From positions 1 through 22,164 of the forward strand of contig NYVQ01000068.1 of NCBI GenBank assembly GCA_002684695.1: 22,164 nucleotides of DNA, given 5' to 3'. The notes under the pieces are model-generated. The model was not told the origin of the DNA. It made no database searches and saw only the letters and a program-made list of their open reading frames with translations. Shown in pieces: positions 7,967 through 15,843 of the stretch (positions are counted from its first letter, which is position 1; the number at the start of each line of letters is the position of its first letter). This DNA is from SAR116 cluster bacterium. GTDB lineage: Bacteria; Pseudomonadota; Alphaproteobacteria; Puniceispirillales; GCA-002684695. The position numbers were made by a program, and so were the translations under genes.

Positions 7967-8215
7967 TCAAGAAGATACATAAGGCATTAAAGCCAAAAAT
8001 CTGGCTCTTTTAATAGCCTTTGATAATTCTCGTTGTTTAATTGTTGAAATAGATGAAATTCTACTTGGTATTATTTTACCTCTTTCTGTTATATATCTTG
8101 ATAAAAGTTTAACGTCCTTATAGTCTATTAATGGAGCATTAGGGCCTGAAAATGGGCAATTCTTTTTCCTTTTGAAAAAAGTTTTTCTAGAATTGTCATT
8201 TCTAAAATCACTCAT
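7967..8215 (-). CDS. rpsR: 30S ribosomal protein bS18
   Basis: A small-subunit platform protein that binds 16S rRNA as a heterodimer with bS6. The 82 residues contain the conserved C-P-F (20-22), I-D-Y-K-D-V-K-L-L-S-R-Y-I-T-E-R-G-K-I-I-P-S-R-I-S-S-I-S, and K-Q-R-E-L-S-K-A-I-K-R-A-R-F-L-A-L-M-P-Y. Its ATG overlaps the rpsF stop by 4 bases (ATGA), which would couple translation so that the two partners are made in equal amounts. Confidence 0.98.
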   Translation of the reverse strand: MSDFRNDNSRKTFFKRKKNCPFSGPNAPLIDYKDVKLLSRYITERGKIIPSRISSISTIKQRELSKAIKRARFLALMPYVSS

Positions 8216-8571
8216 ATAGCATTCTCTTCTTCTTTTTTGATTTCATTATTTTGAGTTATATTTAAAATTGAAGGTTCTTCGTTAATTTTATCAATTCTAA
8301 TAGTCAAAAATCTAATAACATCTTCATTAATTCTCATTTGTCTCTCAAATTCAAGTATTGCAGAGGGCTCTGTATCAAGATTCATCATAAAATAATGACC
8401 TTTTTTATTTTTATTAATTTTATAAGCAAGGTTCTTCAAACCCCATCTTTCAATACTTACAACTTCACCCTTTTCATTTGAAATTATTTTAGTTAATTCA
8501 TCAACTAGATTTTCAATTTGAGTATCTGTTAATTCAGGACGTGTTATAACAACACTTTCATAGAAAGCCAT
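8212..8571 (-). CDS. rpsF: 30S ribosomal protein bS6
   Basis: bS6 binds the 30S platform together with bS18. The 119 residues show the family start (M-x-x-Y-E-S-V-V-I-x-R-P-E-L), the W-G-L-K-x-L-A-Y-x-I-x-K-x-x-K-G-H-Y segment in the middle, the N-E-D-V-I-R-F-L-T-I-R strand near residue 85-95, and an acidic C-terminal tail. AAGGAG lies 4 bases ahead of AGT-ATG, a strong ribosome-binding site. It is first gene of rpsF-rpsR-rplI. The upstream leader can pair with this ribosome-binding site and a well-formed promoter lies just beyond, so regulation by the S6:S18 complex is plausible. Confidence 0.98.
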   Translation of the reverse strand: MAFYESVVITRPELTDTQIENLVDELTKIISNEKGEVVSIERWGLKNLAYKINKNKKGHYFMMNLDTEPSAILEFERQMRINEDVIRFLTIRIDKINEEPSILNITQNNEIKKEEENAI

Positions 8572-8576
8572 ACTTT

Positions 8577-8630
8577 CTCCTTTTGGCTAATTAGACGTAA
8601 AAACGTCCTAACCGGAAATCCGGCAAGGAG
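8577..8630 (-). promoter_or_regulatory. rpsF leader: candidate S6:S18-responsive RNA that pairs with the Shine-Dalgarno
   Basis: On the minus strand, CTCCTT (8630-8625) is perfectly complementary to the rpsF ribosome-binding AAGGAG (8582-8577). Between them lie two further inverted repeats: CCGG arms at 8623-8620 and 8615-8612 around a 4-base loop, and GACGT/ACGTC arms at 8607-8603 and 8598-8594 around a T4 loop, the latter extendable by a G-T wobble. CCG triplets of the kind recognised in known S6:S18 mRNA motifs are present. It is established that the S6:S18 complex binds its own leader in several bacteria; that this RNA does so is my inference. No covariation could be tested. Confidence 0.55.
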
Positions 8631-8648
8631 TATTAATAATTTCTGGTA

Positions 8649-8676
8649 ATTATATTTATTTTGTGTGAAAGTTCAA
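8649..8676 (-). promoter_or_regulatory. Promoter of the rpsF-rpsR-rplI operon
   Basis: On the minus strand, TTGAAC (-35, 8676-8671) is followed after exactly 16 bases by a perfect TATAAT (-10, 8654-8649). Transcription would start near 8642, giving a ~70-base leader that begins about a dozen bases before the CTCCTT arm that can mask the rpsF ribosome-binding site. The match is better than background expected even in AT-rich DNA, and position and direction fit. The divergent fabD promoter presumably lies in the same 130-base region, but I could not place it. Confidence 0.65.
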
Positions 8677-8702
8677 GTGTTAATATTTATCAAGGTTTAT
8701 TT

Positions 8703-9656
8703 ATGAGTATAATAGCAGTGTTCCCTGGTCAAGGATCGCAAGTTATTGGAATGGGAATGGAAATTGCCAAAAAGTTTAAATCCGCTAAACTTATTTTTGA
8801 TGAAGTCGATAATGCACTAAACTTCAAACTTTCTAAAGTAATGAAAGATGGCGATGAAAAGACTTTAATGTTAACTAAAAATGCTCAACCAGCACTTATG
8901 GCAACAGGAATCGCCGTTGTTAAAGCAATAGAGGAATTAACTGAAAAAAAAATAAGCGATATTGTTAGTCATGCTGCTGGTCATTCACTTGGTGAATACA
9001 CAGCTTTAGTAAGTGCTGGCAGCATATCTGTATCTGATGCAGCTAAATTACTTAAAACAAGGGGTGAAGCCATGCAGAATGCAGTTCCAGTTGGACAGGG
9101 CTCAATGGTAGCCATATTAGGAGTTTCAGTCGAAGATATTGAATATTTTATAGCATCAGTTGCTAACAATGATGGATTAGTTGAAATTGCAAATGATAAC
9201 GCACCTGGGCAGGTTGTTATAAGTGGTGATTTAAAAACATTAGATTTAATAATAAGATTAGCGAGGGAAAGTGGCATTAGAAAAATTATAAAACTTTCGG
9301 TTAGTGCACCCTTTCATTGTTCATTAATGAAACCAGCTGCATTAATTATGGAAAATGCCCTAAAAAAAATAAATTTTTTAGAACCTAAATTTCCTATAAT
9401 TAGTAATGTTTCAGCTATCCCCGAGACTTCAACTCAAACTATTAAAAATAATTTAATTCTTCAAGTAACTCAAAGAGTAAGATGGAGAGAAACAATGGCT
9501 TCACTCTCTCGACTAGGCATTAGTCAAATTGTTGAAATGGGTACTGGCAGAGTTTTGACAGGATTAGCTAAAAGAGGTGCTCAAAATATAAATGCTTTAA
9601 ATCTAGAAACCCCTGAAAATATTTATAGCTGGTTAAAAAATGAAAAATTAATTTGA
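8703..9656 (+). CDS. fabD: Malonyl-CoA:ACP transacylase FabD
   Basis: Transfers malonyl from CoA to acyl-carrier protein, supplying the extender for fatty-acid synthesis in the cytoplasm. The start motif V-F-P-G-Q-G-S-Q is at residues 6-13, the nucleophile Ser95 in G-H-S-L-G-E (93-98), and the catalytic His in A-P-F-H-C-S-L-M near residue 205. The end shows E-M-G-x-G-R-V-L-T-G-L. Length is 317 residues, typical. I chose the ATG at 8703, with AAGG 7 bases upstream; an in-frame ATG at 8661 would add 14 non-conserved residues and run into the rpsF promoter. It opens the fab cluster and is immediately followed by fabG. Confidence 0.97.
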   Translation: MSIIAVFPGQGSQVIGMGMEIAKKFKSAKLIFDEVDNALNFKLSKVMKDGDEKTLMLTKNAQPALMATGIAVVKAIEELTEKKISDIVSHAAGHSLGEYTALVSAGSISVSDAAKLLKTRGEAMQNAVPVGQGSMVAILGVSVEDIEYFIASVANNDGLVEIANDNAPGQVVISGDLKTLDLIIRLARESGIRKIIKLSVSAPFHCSLMKPAALIMENALKKINFLEPKFPIISNVSAIPETSTQTIKNNLILQVTQRVRWRETMASLSRLGISQIVEMGTGRVLTGLAKRGAQNINALNLETPENIYSWLKNEKLI

Positions 9657-9668
9657 TTGGTAATTATA

Positions 9669-10397
9669 ATGAATGAATTTGAAAATAAAGTTGCATTAAT
9701 AACAGGTGCATCAGGCGCTATTGGAAAAGATATTGCTCAAGCTTTAAGCAAAAAAGGAGCTTCAGTTATTTTATGTGGAACAAGGCAAGATACTTTAGCT
9801 AAAATTGCAAATGATTTAAATGGGTCAGTAAGTATTATTTGCGAGAATCTAAAGAATACTGAAAAATTTGTCAAAGCCCTAGAAAAAACCAATTTAAAAG
9901 TTGATATATTGATTAATAATGCAGGTGTAACTCAAGATAATCTTCTTGTAAGAATGAGTGAAGGTGACATTGAAGATGTAATTAATGTTAATTTAACCTC
10001 ACTGATAAAAATTACGAAATTTTTACTAAAAAATATGATGAAACAAAAATATGGAAGAATAATATCTATCTCATCTGTTGTAGGTTTTACTGGTAACCCA
10101 GGACAAACAAATTACTGTGCATCTAAATCTGGTATAATTGGATTTACTAAGTCTTTGGCTTTAGAGGTTGCATCAAGAGGAATTACTGTAAATGCAGTCG
10201 CACCTGGGTTTATTACTTCACCTATGACTGAAAAATTAAATGAAATTCAAAGAGAATCTGTGACTTCTAGAATACCAGTTCAAAGACTAGGTTCCCCCTC
10301 TGATATTACTAATTCTGTGCTATTTTTAGCAAATGAAAAGTCCTCTTATATTACTGGAAATACAATCCATGTTAATGGTGGTCTAGCAATGATTTAA
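9669..10397 (+). CDS. fabG: 3-oxoacyl-ACP reductase FabG
   Basis: NADPH-dependent reduction of 3-oxoacyl-ACP to (R)-3-hydroxyacyl-ACP, the first reduction step of each fatty-acid cycle. The 242 residues show T-G-A-S-G-A-I-G (12-19), N-N-A-G (83-86), catalytic Ser136, Tyr149 and Lys153, and V-N-A-V-A-P-G-F-I near 180. The glycine motif has G-A-I-G in place of the usual G-I-G. I chose the ATG at 9669 because it aligns with the usual FabG N-terminus; a TTG at 9657, directly after the fabD stop, would add four residues. The ribosome-binding site is weak. Proximity to fabD and acpP separates it from generic SDRs. Confidence 0.95.
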   Translation: MNEFENKVALITGASGAIGKDIAQALSKKGASVILCGTRQDTLAKIANDLNGSVSIICENLKNTEKFVKALEKTNLKVDILINNAGVTQDNLLVRMSEGDIEDVINVNLTSLIKITKFLLKNMMKQKYGRIISISSVVGFTGNPGQTNYCASKSGIIGFTKSLALEVASRGITVNAVAPGFITSPMTEKLNEIQRESVTSRIPVQRLGSPSDITNSVLFLANEKSSYITGNTIHVNGGLAMI

Positions 10398-10493
10398 TAT
10401 TTTTTTTAAAAAAAATAAAAATAATTCTGGTTATTATGAATTATATATGCTACTTGCCACGCGATTTATAAAAAAACTTTATGTGAGGGAAAA
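10398..10493. other. Intergenic region before acpP
   Basis: A 96-base spacer, the longest inside the fab cluster. It contains an exact T8-A8 run (10400-10415), which will be strongly bent but does not make a good terminator hairpin. The spacer may carry an extra promoter for the abundantly needed acpP. No hexamer pair with sound spacing stood out, so no promoter is called. Confidence 0.35.
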
Positions 10494-10724
10494 ATGGGTA
10501 ATATATCTGAAAGAGTTAAAAAAATTGTAGTTGAACATCTTGGTATAGACGAGAGCAAGGTAAATGATTCAGCGTCATTTATCGATGATCTTGGTGCGGA
10601 TAGTTTAGATACTGTAGAATTAGTTATGGCTTTTGAAGAAGAATTTGAAATTGAAATACCTGACGATGCTGCTGAAAAGATACAAACAATTAAAGATGCT
10701 ATCGATTTCATAGAAGCTGCATAA
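10494..10724 (+). CDS. acpP: Acyl carrier protein
   Basis: The 76-residue carrier that holds growing acyl chains on a 4'-phosphopantetheine arm. The modification serine is Ser37 in G-A-D-S-L-D-T-V-E-L (34-43). The protein is very acidic, with the normal four-helix pattern and the D-D-A-A-E-K-I-Q-T segment. GAGGG lies 4-5 bases ahead of the ATG, one of the best ribosome-binding sites in the window, which fits high expression. fabF begins 6 bases after its stop. Confidence 0.98.
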   Translation: MGNISERVKKIVVEHLGIDESKVNDSASFIDDLGADSLDTVELVMAFEEEFEIEIPDDAAEKIQTIKDAIDFIEAA

Positions 10725-10730
10725 ATATAC

Positions 10731-12002
10731 ATGTTTAGTCGGCGAGTAGTTGTAACTGGTATAGGGCTCGTTACTCCATTGGGTTTAGGTCAGCATCATA
10801 ATTGGTCTAAACTTTTAAAGGGTGAAAGTGGAATTAGTCTTTTAAGTTCGTTTGATGCTTCTGATCTTGCTTGTAAAATAGGCGGCGAAATACCTTCTGG
10901 GCTTTCTAGTGAAGGTAAATTAAACTTAGATGAATTCTTTGATGCTAAAGAACAAAGAAAATTAGATAGATTCATAATGTTGGGTTTAGTAGCTGCACAA
11001 GAAGCTGTTCTTGACTCGAAAATTAATCTGTCTGATGAAAGCATTTTAAATAATACTGGTGTAATTGTTGGTTCTGGTATAGGTGGTTTAAAAACTATTT
11101 CTGAAACATCAATTTTATTAGAGGAAAAGGGTCCTAGAAGGATTTCACCCTTTTTTATTCCTTCGTCATTGATTAATTTAATATCTGGTCAAATTTCTAT
11201 TAAATATGGCCTTAAAGGTCCAAATCATTCTGTTGTAACTGCTTGTTCAACTGGCAGCCATGCAATTGGGGATGCTTCAAGAATAATTTCAACTGGTGAT
11301 GCTGAGATAATGATAGCTGGTGGAGCTGAAGCTGCAATTTGCAAACTTGGTGTTGCAGGATTTGCAGCTGCCAGGGCATTATCTACATCTTTCAACGAAA
11401 ACCCTACAGAAGCGTCAAGACCTTGGGATGTTGGTAGAGATGGATTTGTGATGGGTGAGGGTTCAGGGGTTCTTGTTTTAGAGGAATTTGAACATGCAAA
11501 GAAAAGAAATGCCAATATATATGCTGAAATTATAGGCTATGGTATGTCAGGTGACGCTCATCATATTACAGCTCCAGAACCATCTGGTCTGGGGGCTCTA
11601 AAATCAATGAAAAATGCTTTAAAAAATGCAAAATTAAATGCTAATGACATTGGTTATATAAATGCGCATGGAACATCAACTCCACTTGGAGATTTAATTG
11701 AACTTGAAGCTGTTTTCAAATTATTCAAAGGTAATATTCAAGATTTGATGATGTCTAGTACAAAGTCTTCAATAGGCCATCTTTTAGGTGCTGCAGGTGC
11801 TGTTGAAGCTATTTATTCAATTTTAGCAATGAAAAATAGTATTGTCCCTCCAACAATCAATCTAGAAAACAAAGCAGAAGAAGCCAAAAATTTTAACCTA
11901 GTTCCAAATGTTCCAATAGAAAAAGAGATTAATTATAGTTTATCTAATTCTTTTGGTTTTGGTGGTACGAATGCGTCATTAGTGTTTAAAAAAATTAATT
12001 AA
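10731..12002 (+). CDS. fabF: 3-oxoacyl-ACP synthase II FabF
   Basis: A condensing enzyme (KAS II) that adds two carbons from malonyl-ACP to the acyl chain. The thiolase-fold catalytic triad is present: Cys172 in T-A-C-S-T-G, His313 in N-A-H-G-T-S-T, and His350 in S-S-I-G-H-L-L-G-A-A-G. The start R-R-V-V-V-T-G-I-G and the C-terminal F-G-F-G-G-T-N-A-S are also diagnostic. At 423 residues it is slightly longer than E. coli FabF (413). Its stop codon shares its last base with the mltG ATG (TAATG), pointing to coupled translation. Confidence 0.97.
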   Translation: MFSRRVVVTGIGLVTPLGLGQHHNWSKLLKGESGISLLSSFDASDLACKIGGEIPSGLSSEGKLNLDEFFDAKEQRKLDRFIMLGLVAAQEAVLDSKINLSDESILNNTGVIVGSGIGGLKTISETSILLEEKGPRRISPFFIPSSLINLISGQISIKYGLKGPNHSVVTACSTGSHAIGDASRIISTGDAEIMIAGGAEAAICKLGVAGFAAARALSTSFNENPTEASRPWDVGRDGFVMGEGSGVLVLEEFEHAKKRNANIYAEIIGYGMSGDAHHITAPEPSGLGALKSMKNALKNAKLNANDIGYINAHGTSTPLGDLIELEAVFKLFKGNIQDLMMSSTKSSIGHLLGAAGAVEAIYSILAMKNSIVPPTINLENKAEEAKNFNLVPNVPIEKEINYSLSNSFGFGGTNASLVFKKIN

Positions 12003-13060
12003 TGGGTTTTCTAAAAAATATACTTTCAAATATTTTAATAATAATTTTCTTATCAACACCTGTATTTATTTATTTCTTCGTACATTTATCTAATGAAATT
12101 AGAAAACCTCTAAAAACGTATGAAGACAATATAATAATTGAAATAAAAAATGGTTATAATTCAAAAAATATTTTTAAAGTATTAAATAAAAATAACATCA
12201 TAAATAATAAACTTATTTATGAATTTGGAATTATAAATAAAAAAAATTACCTTCCTAAGTATGGGCAATACTATATTAAAAAAAACTTAAGCCTTTTAGA
12301 AATTTTAGAAATTTTTAATAATGGTGAGTCAATTCAACATAAAATAACTATTCCAGAGGGTTTGATCACTAATCAGATATTATCAATAATTGAGAAGAAT
12401 AAAATATTATCTGGAGAAATAGATCCATCCTTTTCTGAATTAGAAGGAATATTTCTTCCTGAAACATACTTTTTCACAAAAGGATATGATAGAAATGATC
12501 TTCTTTTAAGAATGAAGAGTGAAATGAATAAGGAACTTGATTATGAATGGAATAATCGAAAAAAAAATTTACCATATAAAAGCAAATTTGATGCATTAAA
12601 AATTGCAAGTATTATTGAAAGTGAAACTGGGGCAGATTCAGAAAGAAAATTGATCTCATCTGTCTTTATAAATAGATTGAATAAAAATATGAAGCTTCAA
12701 TCAGACCCAACTGTAAAATATGGTCTAGAGAAAAAAAATAGCAATCAAATTAAAATAATTAAAAGATCTCATCTTAAATTAGATCATGCTTGGAATACCT
12801 ACACAAGAAAAGGTTTGCCTTTAACTCCTATTTGTAATCCAGGTAAGAAATCTATAAGAGCAGCACTTAATCCTATCAAAACTGACTATTTTTATTTTGT
12901 TGCTGATAGTAAAGGAGGCCATCTTTTTGCTAAGTCACTAAAAGAACATAATATTAATATTTTATATTTAAAAAATAAGAACTTAATAAGGCTTAATGAT
13001 AATAAATCTATATTTTTAAATGATAATAATTTACCATTGGAAAAACCTTTTAAAAAATAA
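12002..13060 (+). CDS. mltG: Endolytic murein transglycosylase MltG
   Basis: An inner-membrane anchored lytic transglycosylase (YceG-like) that cuts nascent glycan strands and so limits their length. One N-terminal transmembrane segment (about residues 8-28) precedes a periplasmic LysM-like part and the catalytic domain. The putative catalytic glutamate is Glu206 in A-S-I-I-E-S-E-T. Other landmarks are L-E-G-I-F-L-P-E-T-Y, L-Q-S-D-P-T-V-x-Y-G, the Y-T-R-K-G-L-P-x-T-P-I-x-N-P-G segment and F-V-A-D-x-x-G-G-H-x-F. The 352 residues are normal for the family. Its place after fabF is common in proteobacteria. Confidence 0.95.
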   Translation: MGFLKNILSNILIIIFLSTPVFIYFFVHLSNEIRKPLKTYEDNIIIEIKNGYNSKNIFKVLNKNNIINNKLIYEFGIINKKNYLPKYGQYYIKKNLSLLEILEIFNNGESIQHKITIPEGLITNQILSIIEKNKILSGEIDPSFSELEGIFLPETYFFTKGYDRNDLLLRMKSEMNKELDYEWNNRKKNLPYKSKFDALKIASIIESETGADSERKLISSVFINRLNKNMKLQSDPTVKYGLEKKNSNQIKIIKRSHLKLDHAWNTYTRKGLPLTPICNPGKKSIRAALNPIKTDYFYFVADSKGGHLFAKSLKEHNINILYLKNKNLIRLNDNKSIFLNDNNLPLEKPFKK

Positions 13061-13074
13061 TTTGTTATAAAAAA

Positions 13075-13701
13075 ATGGAAAAACTTAAACGACGTGGAAT
13101 TTTATTTGTTCTTTCCTCACCTTCAGGTGCAGGAAAGTCTAGTATAGCAAAATATATTTTAAAAAATGACAAATCTATTGGTTTAAGTGTTTCATGTACA
13201 ACGAGGGATAAAAGGGATGGGGAAGTAAGAGGAAAAGATTATCAATATATCGCAATTTCAGAATTTAAAAATAAAATAAAAGAAGGTTTTTTTTTAGAGT
13301 GGGCTAAAGTGTTTGATAATTTTTACGGTACGCCACGTAATAATGTAGAGGAGAGAATTTCCAAAGGTTTAGATGTGCTTTTTGATATTGATTGGCAAGG
13401 TACACAACAGTTATCAGGTAATGATGGTTTTGATGTGGTTACAATATTTATTTTGCCACCAACAAAGAAAGAACTTGAAAAAAGACTAAATAAAAGGGCT
13501 CAGGATACAGCGTTCGAGGTAAAGAAAAGGATGCTTCAAGCAAGTGATGAGATAAGTCATTATATGGAATATAATTATATTATAATTAATAATGATTTAG
13601 AAAGGGCATCAAAGGAGGTATTAAGTATTATAAATGCTGAAAGGCTTAAAAGAAAAAGATATATAAATTTAAACAATTTTGTAAAATTTCTAAGGACATA
13701 A
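13075..13701 (+). CDS. gmk: Guanylate kinase
   Basis: Phosphorylates GMP to GDP with ATP, feeding the GTP, dGTP and (p)ppGpp pools. The P-loop S-S-P-S-G-A-G-K-S-S spans residues 14-23, followed by S-C-T-T-R-x-x-R-x-G-E-x-x-G-x-D-Y (about 40-57), which binds GMP, and by the F-D-I-D-W-Q-G segment near 103. The 208 residues match the family. No ribosome-binding site is visible ahead of the ATG. The 3' end overlaps the minus-strand rsmA gene by 12 bases, tail to tail. Confidence 0.97.
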   Translation: MEKLKRRGILFVLSSPSGAGKSSIAKYILKNDKSIGLSVSCTTRDKRDGEVRGKDYQYIAISEFKNKIKEGFFLEWAKVFDNFYGTPRNNVEERISKGLDVLFDIDWQGTQQLSGNDGFDVVTIFILPPTKKELEKRLNKRAQDTAFEVKKRMLQASDEISHYMEYNYIIINNDLERASKEVLSIINAERLKRKRYINLNNFVKFLRT

Positions 13702-14547
13702 ATTTTCATCAATAATATTACTCAAATCACAATAGTCTTTTAAAGATAGGTTTTCTGCTCTTAAACTATTATTGATGCCTGCTATATCCAATAATTTTAC
13801 TCCCCCCAAAAGCTTTAAGCTTTGCCTAAGTGTTTTTCTTCTATTTCCAAAAGCGTGCCTGACAACTTTCTCAAAAGTAATAAGATTAACATTAAATCTT
13901 GGTTTTTTTAAAGGTGTTATTTTTATTACACTTGATACAACTTTAGGTTTTGGGTAAAAATTTTCTGGAGCAAGTTCAAAAACCTTATCAATATCTGACA
14001 ATAATTTTGTAAATACTGACAATCTTCCATATTTTTTTGAATTTTCACCTGCTATTAATCTATCAGCTAATTCTTTTTGAACTGTGATTATAATATTTTC
14101 AATTAAAATATTACTATTCAAAAATATCTCCTTTAGCCAGGATGTGATTAATTTAGAGGAAATATTATAAGGTAAATTACCAATAATTGTCTTTGGGAAA
14201 GGTCCTAAATTATCTAATGATAAACTTAATATATCATTATTTATTAAAATTAATTTGTCGCCAGATATTTTTTTCAAGTCAGTGAGGCATCTCATCATTT
14301 TTATATCTTTTTCTATTGCTATAACTGAATTTGCTCCATAGTTCAATACTGAACGAGTCAAACTGCCAGGTCCAGGGCCAACTTCAATTATATTTTTCTG
14401 ATGGCAACTAACTGATTTTGCAATCTTATTTGTAATATTCAAATCTAGTATAAAGTTTTGTCCCAAGCTTTTTTTTGGATAAATGTTATTTTTTGTTAAT
14501 GTGTCTTTTATTGAAGGAAGTTTTAAAATTTTACTATTGAGGCTCAT
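13690..14547 (-). CDS. rsmA: 16S rRNA dimethyladenosine transferase RsmA (KsgA)
   Basis: Uses S-adenosylmethionine to dimethylate two adjacent adenosines near the 3' end of 16S rRNA, a checkpoint in 30S assembly. Seen: K-K-S-L-G-Q-N-F (25-32), the SAM-binding E-V-G-P-G-P-G (55-61), the catalytic N-L-P-Y (124-127) and F-Y-P-x-P-K-V-x-S (near 205). I chose the ATG at 14547, 4 bases after the surA stop (285 residues). A longer frame begins at a TTG (14568) inside surA. Neither has a ribosome-binding site, so re-initiation after surA is likely. In many relatives pdxA lies between surA and this gene; it is absent here. Confidence 0.96.
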   Translation of the reverse strand: MSLNSKILKLPSIKDTLTKNNIYPKKSLGQNFILDLNITNKIAKSVSCHQKNIIEVGPGPGSLTRSVLNYGANSVIAIEKDIKMMRCLTDLKKISGDKLILINNDILSLSLDNLGPFPKTIIGNLPYNISSKLITSWLKEIFLNSNILIENIIITVQKELADRLIAGENSKKYGRLSVFTKLLSDIDKVFELAPENFYPKPKVVSSVIKITPLKKPRFNVNLITFEKVVRHAFGNRRKTLRQSLKLLGGVKLLDIAGINNSLRAENLSLKDYCDLSNIIDENLCP

Positions 14548-14551
14548 TAAA

Positions 14552-15823
14552 CTAATCAAGTTTTTCAATATAAGAAGTTCTTTTCAATCTATTAATATAT
14601 CTATCTGATAATTGTACGAATAGCTTACCTTCAAGTTCCCTTTTTATATCATCTCTAGCCCTAAGTCCGATATCAGGAAGATATCTATCACAAACCATAA
14701 GCGTGATTAGTCCATCTTTAGTTATAATTGGCTCACTTTTTTCATTTTTTTGAAGAAATAGAACTTCATTTTTAATCTTTTCGTTAAGATTATAAATTTG
14801 AAACTTACCGCTCTCTGCAATATTTTTATTGCCATAATTAATATGAAGGGCTTTAAATTTATCACAATCGCTTATAACTTCCAGATCTTTTTTTAATCTT
14901 ATTTTTGCTTTTTCAATATCATCTTCACTAATAGATTCTAAAGGGTAAAGCAATTTAACTAATTCTAAAATAGTTTCAAGTTCATCTCTTTGACCATTTA
15001 TAATTTTTCCCTCAAGCTTCAGTATTGTATAAGAACTTTTTGTTTCAATTGGTTTACTAATTTGGCCAACTTTTAGAGTTTCAATTTCATTTAAATACTC
15101 AGAAGTTATACTTTCTTTTTGAATCCAACCTAAACGACCACTATTTTTTCTGCTTTCAGATGAAGAAAATTGTTTAGCAAGAGAATGAAAGTTAGCTCCA
15201 TTATTTATACTTTGAATAATATTTTTTAACAAAAGTCTAGGTTTATCGTTTTTATTGTTTATGTCGTTTTTCTTTGTAACTATTATTTCTGACAATTTGA
15301 AATGTGGTTTTTGAAAATTTAACTCAAGTTCTCTGATTCTATTTTTAACCTCTTCTTCTATTTTTATAAATTGTTTTTCATACTTTGATTTTATAATAGA
15401 TGACCAAATTACATCTGCTGTAAATAGTTTTAAAAAATGTTGGTATGAAGCACCAAAAGTTTTTAAATTCTTTTCAATTTTATCTCTTTCAGGTCCAAAA
15501 TTTAATTGCATTAGATTTTCAGCTTTTTCCTCCGCTCTAGAAATTAAACTAGGGTTTATTCTTTGAGCCTCCTGGAATTTTAATTCTTCTTCTATTAAGG
15601 TATTAATTATTGCGTCTTTAAACTTAATTTTGTTATCAGAGTTTTTATCTAAATTTGATTCTGTAAGAAATATATTTAGACGTTCATTTAAATCAAAAGT
15701 AGTTATTGGTATGCCGTTTATTGTAGAGACTATTTTTGATTTATTTTCAAATGCAAAAGAGTTAAAACTGATTAGCAAAAAAATTATTAAATTATAAAAA
15801 AACTTTGAATATTTTGTAATCAT
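14552..15823 (-). CDS. surA: Periplasmic chaperone / peptidyl-prolyl isomerase SurA
   Basis: Carries outer-membrane proteins across the periplasm to the BAM complex. A signal peptide covers about residues 1-24 (hydrophobic core F-F-Y-N-L-I-I-F-L-L-I, cleavage near N-S-F-A). Then come the SurA N-terminal chaperone domain (I-V-S-T-I-N-G-x-P-I-T-x-x-D-L onwards), one clear parvulin domain (about 175-275, L-S-E-I-I-V ... G-R-L-G-W-I ... L-K-V-G-Q-I-S-K-P-I) and a degenerate second one ending in M-V-C-D-R, with the final helix that packs on the N-domain. AAGG lies 8 bases ahead of the ATG. It follows lptG by 20 bases; lptD, often found between them, is absent. Confidence 0.93.
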   Translation of the reverse strand: MITKYSKFFYNLIIFLLISFNSFAFENKSKIVSTINGIPITTFDLNERLNIFLTESNLDKNSDNKIKFKDAIINTLIEEELKFQEAQRINPSLISRAEEKAENLMQLNFGPERDKIEKNLKTFGASYQHFLKLFTADVIWSSIIKSKYEKQFIKIEEEVKNRIRELELNFQKPHFKLSEIIVTKKNDINNKNDKPRLLLKNIIQSINNGANFHSLAKQFSSSESRKNSGRLGWIQKESITSEYLNEIETLKVGQISKPIETKSSYTILKLEGKIINGQRDELETILELVKLLYPLESISEDDIEKAKIRLKKDLEVISDCDKFKALHINYGNKNIAESGKFQIYNLNEKIKNEVLFLQKNEKSEPIITKDGLITLMVCDRYLPDIGLRARDDIKRELEGKLFVQLSDRYINRLKRTSYIEKLD

Positions 15824-15843
15824 TATAAAACCTTTAAACCTCC

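Noticed and set aside
8661..8702. 14-residue N-terminal extension of FabD
   Set aside because: The extension is not conserved-looking, overlaps the rpsF promoter, and the ATG at 8703 has a better-placed AAGG.
10454..10482. TTGCCA with a 17-base spacer before CTTTAT as an acpP promoter
   Set aside because: The predicted transcript start would fall at or after the GAGGG ribosome-binding site, leaving no leader.
11225..11515. 96-codon minus-strand frame inside fabF
   Set aside because: Mirror of the conserved fabF active-site region; no independent support.
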